Positions 10,186 to 20,597 are shown, counted from the first letter of the stretch. The stretch: DNA of 64,000 nucleotides from Ardenticatenaceae bacterium (GCA_030065875.1 JASJCR010000019.1:62001-126000); one strand, 5' to 3'. Notes: generated from the letters alone by a model not told the origin. Program-made: numbers and translations.

Positions 10186-12090
10186 TTAATCGGCCAGCGT
10201 TGACAGGTCGCCTACATCCTGACCCAGGGTTTGCGCACGCAGGACGCGGCGCATAATTTTTCCGGAGCGGGTCTTCGGCAGCGAGTCAACCAGATTAATG
10301 ACGGTTGGCTTGGCAATGGGGCCCATTTCTTCACCGACGTGATCTTTAAGATCAAGCTTTAGCTGTTCCGTTTTTTCGACACCGCTGCGGAGGATACAGT
10401 AAGCGTGAATGACGTTGCCGCGCAGCTCATCGGGGATGCCGATCACGGCCGATTCGGCCACCGTGGGGTGGCTCACCAGGGCTGATTCAATCTCGGCCGT
10501 ACCCAGGCGATAGCCGGAGACCTTGATGACGTCATCGATCCGGCCGATCACCCAAATATACCCATCCTCATCTTTTTTGGCGGAGTCGCCCGGCAAATAC
10601 CACCCCTGCTTGCTGTACCGCGACCAATAGGTTTCCACATAGCGGTCCGGATCCTTGTAAAGGGTGCGCAGCATCGCCGGCCAGGGTCCTTTGATCACCA
10701 AAAAACCCTCTTCATTGATGCCAACCGGCTGCCCTTCTTCGTCAACGACGTCGATTTGCACGCCTGGGAAGCCGCGAGTGGCCGACCCTGGTTTAAGCGG
10801 GGCGCTTGGGAGCGGGGTAATCATGAAGTTGCCGGTTTCCGTTTGCCACCACGTATCCATAATCGGGCAATTTTCTCGGCCGATCACCCGATGATACCAC
10901 CTCCACGCTTCCGGATTGATCGGTTCCCCTACAGAACCAAGCAGCCGCAGGCTGGACAGGTCATACCGATTTGGCCACGACTCCCCAAAACGCATTAAGC
11001 CACGGATGGCCGTGGGAGCGGTATAAAGAATCGTTACCCCGTATTTTTCCACCAGCTGCCACCAGCGATCTGGATAGGGAAAGGTGGGTGCACCTTCATA
11101 CATCAAAGACGTTGCCCCGTTGATGAGCGGCGAGTAGACGATGTAGGAGTGACCGGTGATCCAGCCGGGATCGGCCGCGCACCACCATACATCTTCCGGT
11201 TTTAAATCAAACACCCATTTGAGCGTTGTTGCCGTGCCCACCATGTAACCACCATGCGTGTGTAAAATCGCCTTGGGCTTGCCGGTTGTACCGGAGGTGT
11301 AAAGTATAAAAAGGGGATCTTCCGCATCCATCACTTCCGTAGCTGCAGTGGCTGAGGCGATCGGCAGGGCCATTAAGTCATGGTACCAGTGGTCCCGGCC
11401 GGCCACCATGCCCACCTCTTGATTGGTGCGCTTGACCACGATCACATTTTGAATCGAACCGGCACGCTCAACCGCCTTGTCCGCGATTTCTTTGAGATCG
11501 ACGGTCTTGCCGCGCAGCCACGCCCCATCACAGGTGATGAGCAGTTTGGAGGATGAATCTTCAATGCGGCCGAGAAGCGCCTCCGTCGAGAACCCGCCGT
11601 AAACGACTGAGTGCATGGCCCCGATTTTTGCGCTGGCCAACATGGCAATCATCAATTCCGGAATTCGCCCCATGTAAATCGTAACCCGGTCTCCCTTTTC
11701 GACACCCATCGCCCGCAGAACGGAAGCAAATTTACACACTTCGTAATTGAGCTGTTGATAGGTGTAAACTTTGGTGTCACCGGGTTCCCCTTCAAAAATC
11801 AGGGCCGCTTTATTGCGCGTGGCGGTGCGCATATGCCGGTCAAGGGCATTGTGAATGATGTTGACCTTGGCGTTGATAAACCATTTGTAGAAGGGCGCAT
11901 TTGTATCATCAAGAACTTGATTCCACGGTTTGTACCATTCAAAATTTTCGGCCGCGATTTTACCCCAGAAGCCGGGCAGATCAGCGGTTGCTTCGTCATG
12001 GACTTTATCGTAATCGGGAATATGGGCGCTTTGGACGACTTCGGGGGTGGGAAAATAGACATCACCTGTCATCTCTTTTTTGTCGGACAT
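10186..12090 (-). CDS. acsA: Acetyl-CoA synthetase
   Basis: 634 aa; YTSGTTGKPKAILHTHGGYMVG, DTWWQTETG, PKTRSGKIMRR. Confidence 0.95.
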   Translation of the reverse strand: MSDKKEMTGDVYFPTPEVVQSAHIPDYDKVHDEATADLPGFWGKIAAENFEWYKPWNQVLDDTNAPFYKWFINAKVNIIHNALDRHMRTATRNKAALIFEGEPGDTKVYTYQQLNYEVCKFASVLRAMGVEKGDRVTIYMGRIPELMIAMLASAKIGAMHSVVYGGFSTEALLGRIEDSSSKLLITCDGAWLRGKTVDLKEIADKAVERAGSIQNVIVVKRTNQEVGMVAGRDHWYHDLMALPIASATAATEVMDAEDPLFILYTSGTTGKPKAILHTHGGYMVGTATTLKWVFDLKPEDVWWCAADPGWITGHSYIVYSPLINGATSLMYEGAPTFPYPDRWWQLVEKYGVTILYTAPTAIRGLMRFGESWPNRYDLSSLRLLGSVGEPINPEAWRWYHRVIGRENCPIMDTWWQTETGNFMITPLPSAPLKPGSATRGFPGVQIDVVDEEGQPVGINEEGFLVIKGPWPAMLRTLYKDPDRYVETYWSRYSKQGWYLPGDSAKKDEDGYIWVIGRIDDVIKVSGYRLGTAEIESALVSHPTVAESAVIGIPDELRGNVIHAYCILRSGVEKTEQLKLDLKDHVGEEMGPIAKPTVINLVDSLPKTRSGKIMRRVLRAQTLGQDVGDLSTLAD

Positions 12091-12287
12091 CGTTACCTCC
12101 TACCTTTGGTTTGTTTGGCGGTTTTGTGGCTGAAATCGTTCCTTGCGAAATACGGGCCACTGAACTTAACTAATGCATTAACGATGGCTTGGTTTGCCAT
12201 CAGGATCGTGATGGGTGCCTGCGATTATTATAGATCAATGTTTCTTTGTGCAAAAGTGTTAGGAAGAAACGAGGAAAATAGGATAGA

Positions 12288-12392
12288 ATTAGCTATCAGT
12301 ACGGCCCCCCGGGCCTGTCAGCCAGCTGATAGCCTTTGGCTGCGAGGTGCGCAGCGCCGTGCTAAAATGCTGACAGGCGCGCTATTATGCTG
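12288..12392. repeat. Variable mini-hairpin array (locus M1)
   Basis: GGCCCCCCGGGCC, GGTGCGCAGCGCC modules with GCTATCAG/CTGTCAGC/CGTGCTAAAATGCTGACAGG linkers. Confidence 0.75.
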
Positions 12393-12405
12393 GAGAGGAT
12401 CCCCA

Positions 12406-13812
12406 ATGAGCAACTTATCTGTCGTCGACATGGCCTGGTATCAAATGGAAGAGCCCACCAACCTGATGATGGTCACAGGGCTGGTTTTATTTAAGGAAAA
12501 GGTTGAGCTAAATACCCTTCGGGAAGTGCTCAATCGGCGCATGGTTCAGCCTTTTGCCCCATTCCACAGCGTCGTTGTGACTTCTACCATTCCCGGGGTG
12601 CCTTATCAATGGGAAAAAGACAAACATTTTGATTTGAGTTATCACATTCGCCACATTTCCCTGCCTGATCCAGGTGGAAAAGAAGAACTGCAGACGCTGA
12701 CCAGCAATATGATGAGTACCGCTCTTGATTTAAACCGCTCTCCGTGGCAAATTCATTTGATCGATAATTACCGCGGGGGATCGGCCGTGATGACCCGCAT
12801 TCATCACTGTATGGGAGACGGTATTTCACTGATTCGGGTCCTGCTGTCGATGACCGGGACAACGGCCCGAGACTCACTGCGAGTCCCGGGGGCCAAACGC
12901 AAAAAGAAAAAGAAAGGGCCGATGGATGTGGCCTTAAAAATGGCCGTCAACGCCATAGAAACGACCCAAAAAGTGGCTCAGTCGGTGATGCACGAAAGTC
13001 AGCAAGTGTTTGAGGACCCGGCTCACCTGTTTGAGTTAGGGACTTCGGCGGCCGAGATGGCCTTAAAAGGGGCCACCGCGACCGGTAAACTGCTGCTCAT
13101 GCCCCCCGATCCACACACGCCGCTAAAAGGTGATTTGGGTTTGATAAAGCTAGCGCAGTGGTCAAAACCGATCGATCTAATCGACATCAAGCGCATCGGT
13201 AAGGTCACCGATAGCAAAGTAAATGACGTGCTGCTGGCCGCGATGAGTGGGGCCCTACGCCGCTATCTCGCAAGCCGCCATTTTGAGGTCGAAGATTTAA
13301 ATATTCGGGCGGCCGTACCGGTCAACCTGCGGCCGCTTGATGGACCAATCAAGCTCGGCAACGAATTTGGTCTTGTTTTCTTATCCCTTCCGTTGGGAGT
13401 CAGAGATCCATACGATCGGCTGATGGAGCTTAAGAGGCGCATGGATCAGATCAAAGGATCGGTTGAAGCGGTGGTCGCCTTTGGCATCCTGGGGATGCTC
13501 GGCGTCACCCCCGGCCAGGTTGCGGATCAAATTGTCAACATTTTTGGCACCAAGGCGACGGCCGTGGCGACCAATGTGCCTGGCCCGCGCGAGCCGATTT
13601 ATATGGCGGGGAAAGAGATCGATAATATGATGTTCTGGGTGCCTCAATCCGGTAAATTGGGAATCGGTATTAGCATTTTTAGCTATGCCGGCAGAGTAAC
13701 CCTGGGCGTGGCCGTCGACCGTGGTCTGATTCCCGATCCGGAGAAAATCATTTCCGGATTCCATGAGGAGTTTGAGGCGCTCAAGGTACTGGCCGATCAG
13801 GTTGAATCGTAG
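12406..13812 (+). CDS. Wax ester synthase/diacylglycerol acyltransferase (WS/DGAT) family
   Basis: MSNLSVVDMAWYQMEEPTNLM, HHCMGDG (HHxxxDG) and VPGPREPIYMAG; ATG in frame inside the longer ORF. Confidence 0.9.
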   Translation: MSNLSVVDMAWYQMEEPTNLMMVTGLVLFKEKVELNTLREVLNRRMVQPFAPFHSVVVTSTIPGVPYQWEKDKHFDLSYHIRHISLPDPGGKEELQTLTSNMMSTALDLNRSPWQIHLIDNYRGGSAVMTRIHHCMGDGISLIRVLLSMTGTTARDSLRVPGAKRKKKKKGPMDVALKMAVNAIETTQKVAQSVMHESQQVFEDPAHLFELGTSAAEMALKGATATGKLLLMPPDPHTPLKGDLGLIKLAQWSKPIDLIDIKRIGKVTDSKVNDVLLAAMSGALRRYLASRHFEVEDLNIRAAVPVNLRPLDGPIKLGNEFGLVFLSLPLGVRDPYDRLMELKRRMDQIKGSVEAVVAFGILGMLGVTPGQVADQIVNIFGTKATAVATNVPGPREPIYMAGKEIDNMMFWVPQSGKLGIGISIFSYAGRVTLGVAVDRGLIPDPEKIISGFHEEFEALKVLADQVES

Positions 13813-14005
13813 CGGGTAGGCCTACACGTCTACTCTTCTAAAAAAATCACCGCAAATACTGTTTGGCGTTTCCTCAGCGCTCACCGGATGATTTTTGACA
13901 AAATCATGAGATATCGCCGTGGGTCAATGTCTTGGTCTTCTCAAAATTGAAATATCGTGTATAATGGGTAGATCTTACTTTTGTCTTACCTGAATTGGGA
14001 CTCTG

Positions 14006-14284
14006 ATGGAAACAACAAAATTATCAAGCAAAGGACAAATCATAATCCCCAAAGCAATTAGGGATAGTCACAACTGGCAGCCTGGTCAGGAATTTGCAGT
14101 GATTGATTTGGAAGATGGCATTATGCTCCAGGTGAAGAAGCCTTTTCCTCCTACTACCCTCCATGAGGTCGCCGGCTCTCTGAAATATGATGGTGCCTCT
14201 AAAACGCTGGATGATATGGAGAAGGCCATCGAGAAGGGGATAAAAGAAATGTGGGCAGAAGGTACAGAAGATGATTGCGATTGA
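14006..14284 (+). CDS. AbrB/MazE-like antitoxin
   Basis: METTKLSSKGQIIIPKAIRDSHNWQPGQEF swapped-hairpin fold signature. Confidence 0.88.
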   Translation: METTKLSSKGQIIIPKAIRDSHNWQPGQEFAVIDLEDGIMLQVKKPFPPTTLHEVAGSLKYDGASKTLDDMEKAIEKGIKEMWAEGTEDDCD

Positions 14285-14684
14285 CACCAATATTATCATT
14301 CGCTTCCTCACCCAAGATGATCCAAACCAATCTCAGCTGGCTGAAGCGGTTTTTTCACCTTATAACAAGATTTTTCTCCCTCTGACAGTATTTCTAGAGA
14401 CAGAATGGGTGTTGAGATATGCTTATAGGTTTGAATCCCCCCAGATTGTCAATGCGCTGCGCGGCGTATGTGGTCTGCCGAATGTGACGGTTGAAAAAGC
14501 GAATGTTGTAGAGCGGGCTTTGCGATGGCATGAAAACGGGGTTGATTTAGCGGACGCCATTCATATGGCGAGCAGCCTGGAAGAAAATCGTAATAATATG
14601 TTTGTGACGTTTGACAAAAAACTCATTAAAAAAGGCTCAACGCTAAAGATTGACGTTAAACATCCAGAATCTATATTCAAATAA
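14271..14684 (+). CDS. PIN-domain toxin (VapC-like)
   Basis: MIAIDTNIIIRFLTQDDP, overlaps antitoxin by 14 bp; C-terminal FVTFDKK. Confidence 0.88.
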   Translation: MIAIDTNIIIRFLTQDDPNQSQLAEAVFSPYNKIFLPLTVFLETEWVLRYAYRFESPQIVNALRGVCGLPNVTVEKANVVERALRWHENGVDLADAIHMASSLEENRNNMFVTFDKKLIKKGSTLKIDVKHPESIFK

Positions 14685-14740
14685 AATTTTATTCTTTAGC
14701 CGTCGATTTTTGAGTTTTGACAAATAAATACCGATATCTC

Positions 14741-14813
14741 GTCGTCATTCCCGCGAAAGCGGGAATCCATTGGATTGTCACCGATGGATCCCCGCCTACG
14801 CGGGGATGACAGG
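14741..14813. repeat. Intergenic palindromic element (dRS3/REP-like)
   Basis: CATTCCCGCGAAAGCGGGAATCC plus GGATCCCCGCCTACGCGGGGATGAC. Confidence 0.75.
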
Positions 14814-15151
14814 CTGGTTTGGGATGACGGTTCTTATCCGCATTTATTTGGAAATCTTCAATAATCGATGGATGTAGAAAATTCACAATTTTCATGTTGA
14901 ATCATCAAAATGAATCAAATGTCGACAGAACCTGGCAGATTGATCAACCTGCCTTAAAAACCGCGCCTTTTATTTGTACAAAGTTACTAGGTTATTATAT
15001 AATTCCTACCGTCTGGTGATATCCCAACCCCAACTTTAAATTGAGCATCGGTTTTTATGGTGATAACCTCTCGTATCCAATATATTCATCAAACCTGTTC
15101 GCAGGATGCCATGACCGGTGCATGTCTAATCGACACATCCCCACATAAACA

Positions 15152-15186
15152 GAAGACCCTCAGCGTTTTGCCGCGGGTCTTTTTTG
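15152..15186 (+). terminator. Rho-independent terminator in the coxSLM leader region
   Basis: AGACCC..GGGTCT followed by T6. Confidence 0.7.
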
Positions 15187-15392
15187 TTTCAAATCATTTT
15201 GATTGAAGACAAGTCGACCTAAAACCAGCGTCCCTTTGACGCCTTTGGTCATCAAGGCAGAGAGAAGCAATCAAGGAGGTGCCAAGGAAGTGATCTGCAA
15301 TTAACCGGTGTATTCGTGTTGTCAACAGTCAATCAATTTTTCAACGTTCATACTTTTTGTTTACCGATCAACAACAATAGAGGAAGGTTCCA

Positions 15393-15857
15393 ATGCAGAT
15401 AACCATAACTGTGAATGGCACAACTCACACGCGTGATGTTGAGCCAAGAACGCTGCTGGTCGACTTTTTACGCGACCACCTGGGATTAACCGGGACCAAC
15501 ATCGGCTGTGATACCAGTCAATGCGGGGCCTGTACCATTCACATGGATAGCCAGTCCGTTAAATCATGTACCGTCTTGGCCGTTCAGGCTGACGGCGCTG
15601 ATCTGACCACAATCGAGGGGCTGGCCAATGGCTCGCTTCACCCCATGCAGCAGGCGTTTTGGGATAATCACGGTTTGCAGTGTGGGTACTGCACACCGGG
15701 CATGATCATGTCGGCCACCAAGCTGGTTGAAGGAAATCCCGGTATTAGTGAAGCGGAAATACGTCATGGATTAGAAGGCAATATTTGTCGCTGCACCGGG
15801 TATCAAAATATTGTCAAGGCGGTTCAGCAGGCGGCCGGCGAGATGGGAGGTGACTAA
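15393..15857 (+). CDS. coxS: [2Fe-2S] subunit of xanthine dehydrogenase/CODH family
   Basis: [46 protein letters not shown]. Confidence 0.92.
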   Translation: MQITITVNGTTHTRDVEPRTLLVDFLRDHLGLTGTNIGCDTSQCGACTIHMDSQSVKSCTVLAVQADGADLTTIEGLANGSLHPMQQAFWDNHGLQCGYCTPGMIMSATKLVEGNPGISEAEIRHGLEGNICRCTGYQNIVKAVQQAAGEMGGD

Positions 15858-18217
15858 TGTCAAAATATATGGGTAAAGCTGTCAAACGCGTTGAAGACCC
15901 TCGCTTCATTCAGGGGCGTGGGAAGTACGTCGCTAACTTGAAATTGGCAAACATGGGTCATGCAGCCATCAAGCGCAGCCCGTTTGCGCACGCCAAAATC
16001 AATGGGGTTGATGCCTCAGCCGCCAAGGCCCTCGATGGGGTCATTGCCGTGTATACCGGTCAAGATCTGCAGGCGGCCGGGGTTGGCTCCCTGCCCTGCG
16101 GGTTTAATCCTCCGGGCATCGTTACCGCGCCGCACATGCCGCTGGCCGTCGACAAGGTTCGACATGTCGGTGATGGCGTGGCCGTAGTAATCGCCAATGA
16201 CATTTACACCGCCTATGATGCTTTGGATTTGATCGAAGTGGATTATGAGCCGCTGCCGGCCGTGGTTGACGCCAAAAAAGCAACCGCTGCCGATGCGCCG
16301 CAGGTTCACGATGAAATTCCAAACAACACCAGCTTCCACTGGCCGCTGGGTGAATCCGATACCGTCATGGGGGCAATGAATGAGTCAGACCACGTTGTGG
16401 AGCTCGACTTTATCAATCAGCGCCTGATTCCCAACGCCATGGAACCACGCGCCTGCGTGGCTGAGTGGAACGCCTTTACAGAGGAGATGACCGTCTGGAC
16501 CTCAAGCCAGAACCCTCATTTGATTCGCCTGCTCATGAGCATGGCGACATTGGGTATCCCGGAAAATCGGCTGCGAGTGATTTCGCCAGACGTCGGTGGT
16601 GGCTTTGGCTCAAAAATTTTCCATTATCCGGAAGAAGTGATCGTGCCCTGGTGCTCCAAACAGCTTGGTCAACCGGTCAAATGGGTGTCAACCCGGTCTG
16701 AGGCGTTTGTGACCGACGCCCACGGCCGTGATCACGTCACCACCGCCAAGCTGGGGGTCAACAACGACGGCACATTTACCGCCCTGCACGTGCAAACCTG
16801 GGCCAACATGGGGGCATATCTTTCGACGTTTGCGCCGATGATCCCGACAGCTTTGTACATCACGCTGTTCTCCGGTCTTTACAAAATCCCTCATATTTTT
16901 GGTGAATCCTGGGGCACAATGACCAACACCGTCCCGGTTGACGCTTATCGCGGGGCCGGCCGGCCGGAAGCAAGCTATCTCCTTGAACGTCTGATTGACA
17001 TCGCCGCTCGCGATCTCAATATGGATCCAATTGAGCTGCGCCGCAAGAATTTCATCCAGCCGGATGAATTCCCGTATCAAACCCCGGTAGCCATGGTTTA
17101 CGACAGCGGAGATTACGATCAGCTGTTTGACAAGGCGATGGAAGTCTCCGGCTATAACGAGATGATCGAAGAACGGGACAGAGCCCGCCAAGAGGGACGT
17201 TTGGTCGGTATCGGGGTCAGCGGCTGTATCGAGGCCTCTGGCGCCGGACCGTCAAAAGTGGTTACCAGTTTGGGGGCCGGTGTCGGTTTGTGGGAACACG
17301 GCCTGGTGCGCGTTCACCCCACCGGCAAGATTTCGGTGTTGACCGGAACCCACGCACACGGGCAGGGTCATGAAACAACGTTTGCCCAGCTGGTTGCAGA
17401 TGAACTGGGTGTGCCGATGGACGATATCGAGATTGTTCATGGTGACACCAGCAAAACCCCGTTTGGTTTGGGCACGTACGCCTCCCGCTCCGCCGCCGTT
17501 GGCGGCACCGCCATCATGAAATCGTGTGAAAAGATCCGCGAAAAAATGAAGGCGATCGCTGCCTATCAGCTCGAAGCGGCCGTAGAGGATATGGTTTACG
17601 ATCAAGAGAACGGCACCATTCACGTGCAGGGGTCTCCGGATCGCTCCAAGACGTTTGTCGATATCTCGGTGGCCGCCCTGATGGGCCATATCCCCGATGA
17701 TATGGAGCCCAGCCTGGAAGAAGCAACCTTCTTTGATCCACCAAACTTCACCTTCCCCAACAGCGCCCACATCGCCATGGTTGAAGTAGACAAGGAGTCT
17801 GGAGAAATCTCGCTGCTCAAATACGCGGCCGTTGACGACGTTGGCAACGTCATCAACCCGATGATTGTTGAAGGACAGCTGCAGGGCGGTATCGTTCAGG
17901 GTGTGGGGCAAGCGCTCCTTGAGCACGGCATTTATGATGAGGATGGCCAGCTGTTAACCGGCACTTTTCTCGATTATGCCATGCCGCGAGCCGATGACGT
18001 GCCGATGTCCGCCCTCGGCCGGATCGAAATCCCGTCTCCTTCCAACCCGCTGGGTGTGAAGGGCGCTGGAGAAATGGGCACAATTGCCGGCACGCCGACG
18101 GTGGCCAACGCCGTCATGGATGCCCTGCATCCGCTGGGCGTGCGCCATGTTGATATCCCCCACACGGCCGCGGCTATTCACGGCGCCATTCAGAGCGCTT
18201 CAGTCTCTGCTGATTAA
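15857..18217 (+). CDS. Molybdopterin large subunit, form II CoxL-like
   Basis: 786 aa; active-site loop AYRGAGR; GGGFGSKIF; G(V)KGAGEMGTI. Confidence 0.92.
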   Translation: MSKYMGKAVKRVEDPRFIQGRGKYVANLKLANMGHAAIKRSPFAHAKINGVDASAAKALDGVIAVYTGQDLQAAGVGSLPCGFNPPGIVTAPHMPLAVDKVRHVGDGVAVVIANDIYTAYDALDLIEVDYEPLPAVVDAKKATAADAPQVHDEIPNNTSFHWPLGESDTVMGAMNESDHVVELDFINQRLIPNAMEPRACVAEWNAFTEEMTVWTSSQNPHLIRLLMSMATLGIPENRLRVISPDVGGGFGSKIFHYPEEVIVPWCSKQLGQPVKWVSTRSEAFVTDAHGRDHVTTAKLGVNNDGTFTALHVQTWANMGAYLSTFAPMIPTALYITLFSGLYKIPHIFGESWGTMTNTVPVDAYRGAGRPEASYLLERLIDIAARDLNMDPIELRRKNFIQPDEFPYQTPVAMVYDSGDYDQLFDKAMEVSGYNEMIEERDRARQEGRLVGIGVSGCIEASGAGPSKVVTSLGAGVGLWEHGLVRVHPTGKISVLTGTHAHGQGHETTFAQLVADELGVPMDDIEIVHGDTSKTPFGLGTYASRSAAVGGTAIMKSCEKIREKMKAIAAYQLEAAVEDMVYDQENGTIHVQGSPDRSKTFVDISVAALMGHIPDDMEPSLEEATFFDPPNFTFPNSAHIAMVEVDKESGEISLLKYAAVDDVGNVINPMIVEGQLQGGIVQGVGQALLEHGIYDEDGQLLTGTFLDYAMPRADDVPMSALGRIEIPSPSNPLGVKGAGEMGTIAGTPTVANAVMDALHPLGVRHVDIPHTAAAIHGAIQSASVSAD

Positions 18218-18235
18218 CCAGGATGAGGAAAACAA

Positions 18236-19090
18236 ATGTATCCACCAAAATTTGATTACTATCGCGCCGGCTCCGTTGAAGAAGCACTGGCGCTGCGCAA
18301 ACAACACGATGGAAAGTTCTTGGCCGGTGGGCACAGCCTGATTCCGGTCATGAAGCTGCGCCTGTCCGATCCGGGGGTGCTGGTTGACATCGGCCGTATC
18401 GACGGTTTGAAAGGGATCTCAGCCGCTAACGGCTCGGCCAAAATCGGCGCGCTCACGACCCATGCTATGGTCGAAGCGGCCGACAATCTGCCGGATATAT
18501 TGCCCGAGGCGGCCGGCTGGATCGGTGATCCAATGGTGCGCAACCGCGGCACCGTGGGTGGGAATATCGCTCACGCCGATCCGGCTTCCGATCTGCCCAC
18601 CGTTTTTACCGCCCTGCAGGCCAAAATACACGTTGCCGGTGAAGGTGGCAGCCGCGTAGTTGAAGCCAGTAACTTTTTCACCGGCCTCTTTGAAACGGCG
18701 ATGAGCGATGATGAGATGGTCACCGCCGTTGAAGTGCCGTCCAAAGACAATCATACCGGCACCGCTTACGCCAAGCTGTTTAATCCCGCTTCGCGGTATG
18801 CCATTGTTGGCGCTGGCGCCATGCTCACCATGCAGGGGAATCAGTGTACGGCGGCCAGCGTGTCTATCGGCGGGCTGCTGCCCAACGCCATTCGCTGCCC
18901 TTCAGTTGAGGCGGCCCTCTTTGGCCAGACCCTCAATGAGGAGACAATTGCGGCTGCGGCAGCGGCCGTGGCCAACGATATTGTGGCCGATGACGTGATG
19001 GGTGATATCCACGCCAGCGCTGAATATCGTCAGCGGATGGCTCCCGTGTTTGTCAAACGCGCGATCGCGGCTGCGGCCGCCCGGGCGTAG
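18236..19090 (+). CDS. coxM: FAD-binding subunit, CoxM-like
   Basis: AGGHSLIPVMKLRL and RNRGTVGGNIAHADPASDLP. Confidence 0.92.
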   Translation: MYPPKFDYYRAGSVEEALALRKQHDGKFLAGGHSLIPVMKLRLSDPGVLVDIGRIDGLKGISAANGSAKIGALTTHAMVEAADNLPDILPEAAGWIGDPMVRNRGTVGGNIAHADPASDLPTVFTALQAKIHVAGEGGSRVVEASNFFTGLFETAMSDDEMVTAVEVPSKDNHTGTAYAKLFNPASRYAIVGAGAMLTMQGNQCTAASVSIGGLLPNAIRCPSVEAALFGQTLNEETIAAAAAAVANDIVADDVMGDIHASAEYRQRMAPVFVKRAIAAAAARA

Positions 19091-19109
19091 TTTGTATTTT
19101 GATTCTCCC

Positions 19110-19165
19110 AATTCCCCGGAAAATACTTAAGGGTTAGCGCTCTTTAAATAATTTTCCGGGGAATT
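19110..19165. repeat. Inverted repeat AATTCCCCGGAAAAT/ATTTTCCGGGGAATT
   Basis: 15-bp perfect arms downstream of coxM. Confidence 0.85.
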
Positions 19166-19300
19166 TTTGCTGCGATAAGTACCAAGGTCCCCTGTCAATT
19201 TCTATCACGATAGGTTTTGCCAGTTGAGTGAGATCATTTGGCATGTTTGCCTCTTTAAACTTCTATCCGACACGGAAACGCGTGGTTTAGGAGATTTGAG

Positions 19301-20473
19301 ATGCAAAATGTTTACATGATCGGAATCGGCCAGCTCCCGGTGAGCAAATACACAGACTGCCTGGAGTACGAGCTGGCCGCTAGAGCGATCGAGCTGGCTT
19401 TGGATGAAGCCCAGCTCGATCGAGAACAAGTCACCATGCTGGTTGCCGGGACGATGCTCTCCGGCATTTTGGGCCATCAGCAGCAGCTGGCCACGCACGT
19501 CGCCGACGTGGTTGGCCTGCGGGGGATCGAAGCCGCCAGTGTGGATGCGGCCTGTGGATCCGGAGCGGCCGCAGCCCGCGTGGGTTACATGGCTGTTGCC
19601 GGAGGCTTTCATGACTGCGTGGCGGTCTGCGGTGTGGAGCGTATGACTCACGTTTCTACCTGCGAGGCCACTTCCGGTCTGGCCACCGCTTCAGATTGGG
19701 AGCATGAGGGGAGCTGTGGCGAGACGTTTATATCGCTCAACGCCCAGCTGATGAGCAGCTATGCAGAGGCGTACGGAGTTGGCCCCCGAGATTTTGCGCA
19801 TTTTAGCATCAATGCCCATGAAAACGGGCTAAAAAACGCCAACGCCTACCTTAAAAAGCCTGTCGACGAAGAAATTTATCTAAACTCGCGGATTTTGGTC
19901 GAGCCGATTCGGTTGATGGATGCGCCGCCCATTTGCGATGGGGCTGCGGCCGTCGTTCTTGCCTCTGAGCCGCTGGCTCGGGCTGCGCTGGCTCGCGGTG
20001 TCCCGGTCGTGCAAATAACCGCCTCGGCCGTGGGCACTGATTCACTTTCTCTGGCCCGGCGGCGCGATGTGCTGCGGCTGGAAGGGGCGTATCTGTCAGC
20101 CCACAAGGCGTATGAGCAGGCGGACATTACCCCAGAAGAGGTTGATCTGTTTGAGCTCCACGATGCTTATACGATTATTACCGCTCTGAGTCTGGAGGCG
20201 GCTGGGTTTGCCGCGCCGGGGCAGGGAGTTCATTTTGGCAAAGATGGGGAGATTACGCTGACCGGCCGTTTGCCGATCGCCTCGATGGGTGGGCTTAAAG
20301 CACGCGGTCATCCGGTAGGAGCCACAGGAGTATATCAGCTGGTGGAGAGCGCTTTGCAGCTGACCGGCCGGGCGGGAGACAACCAGATCGACGAGCCGCA
20401 GGTCGCGCTAGTGCAGAGCATTGGCGGTACCGGGGCCACGGTGGTGACGCATATTCTGTCGAATGCGGTGTAG
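19301..20473 (+). CDS. Thiolase family protein (acetyl-CoA acetyltransferase-like)
   Basis: VDAACGSGAAA, NDAYT-like ELHDAYTIITALSLEAAG, GGLKARGHPVGATGVYQLVE. Confidence 0.85.
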   Translation: MQNVYMIGIGQLPVSKYTDCLEYELAARAIELALDEAQLDREQVTMLVAGTMLSGILGHQQQLATHVADVVGLRGIEAASVDAACGSGAAAARVGYMAVAGGFHDCVAVCGVERMTHVSTCEATSGLATASDWEHEGSCGETFISLNAQLMSSYAEAYGVGPRDFAHFSINAHENGLKNANAYLKKPVDEEIYLNSRILVEPIRLMDAPPICDGAAAVVLASEPLARAALARGVPVVQITASAVGTDSLSLARRRDVLRLEGAYLSAHKAYEQADITPEEVDLFELHDAYTIITALSLEAAGFAAPGQGVHFGKDGEITLTGRLPIASMGGLKARGHPVGATGVYQLVESALQLTGRAGDNQIDEPQVALVQSIGGTGATVVTHILSNAV

Positions 20474-20530
20474 ACAATTTCCCCGGAAAATTTCTTTAAG
20501 AATGCTCGCACTAAGCATTTTCCGGCAGTA

Positions 20531-20587
20531 TTGACACCCCCACATTTTGGTAGTATCTTAAATACTATCTTAGAGGTAGTATTTAAG
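20531..20587 (+). promoter_or_regulatory. Promoter with overlapping operator for RHH-PIN pair
   Basis: TTGACA - 17 nt - TATCTT; perfect 11-bp inverted repeat CTTAAATACTA N9 TAGTATTTAAG overlapping the -10. Confidence 0.75.
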
Positions 20588-20597
20588 AGAGATTGTC

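Noticed and set aside
11611-12405. N-terminal 265 residues of the 733-aa ORF
   Set aside because: Antisense to acsA; the real WS/DGAT start is the ATG at 12406.
13932-13965. Promoter for the MazE-PIN pair (TATAAT at 13960)
   Set aside because: Good -10 but no correctly spaced -35; not listed as a feature.
17252-17926. 224-aa minus-strand ORF
   Set aside because: Antisense to the form II coxL.
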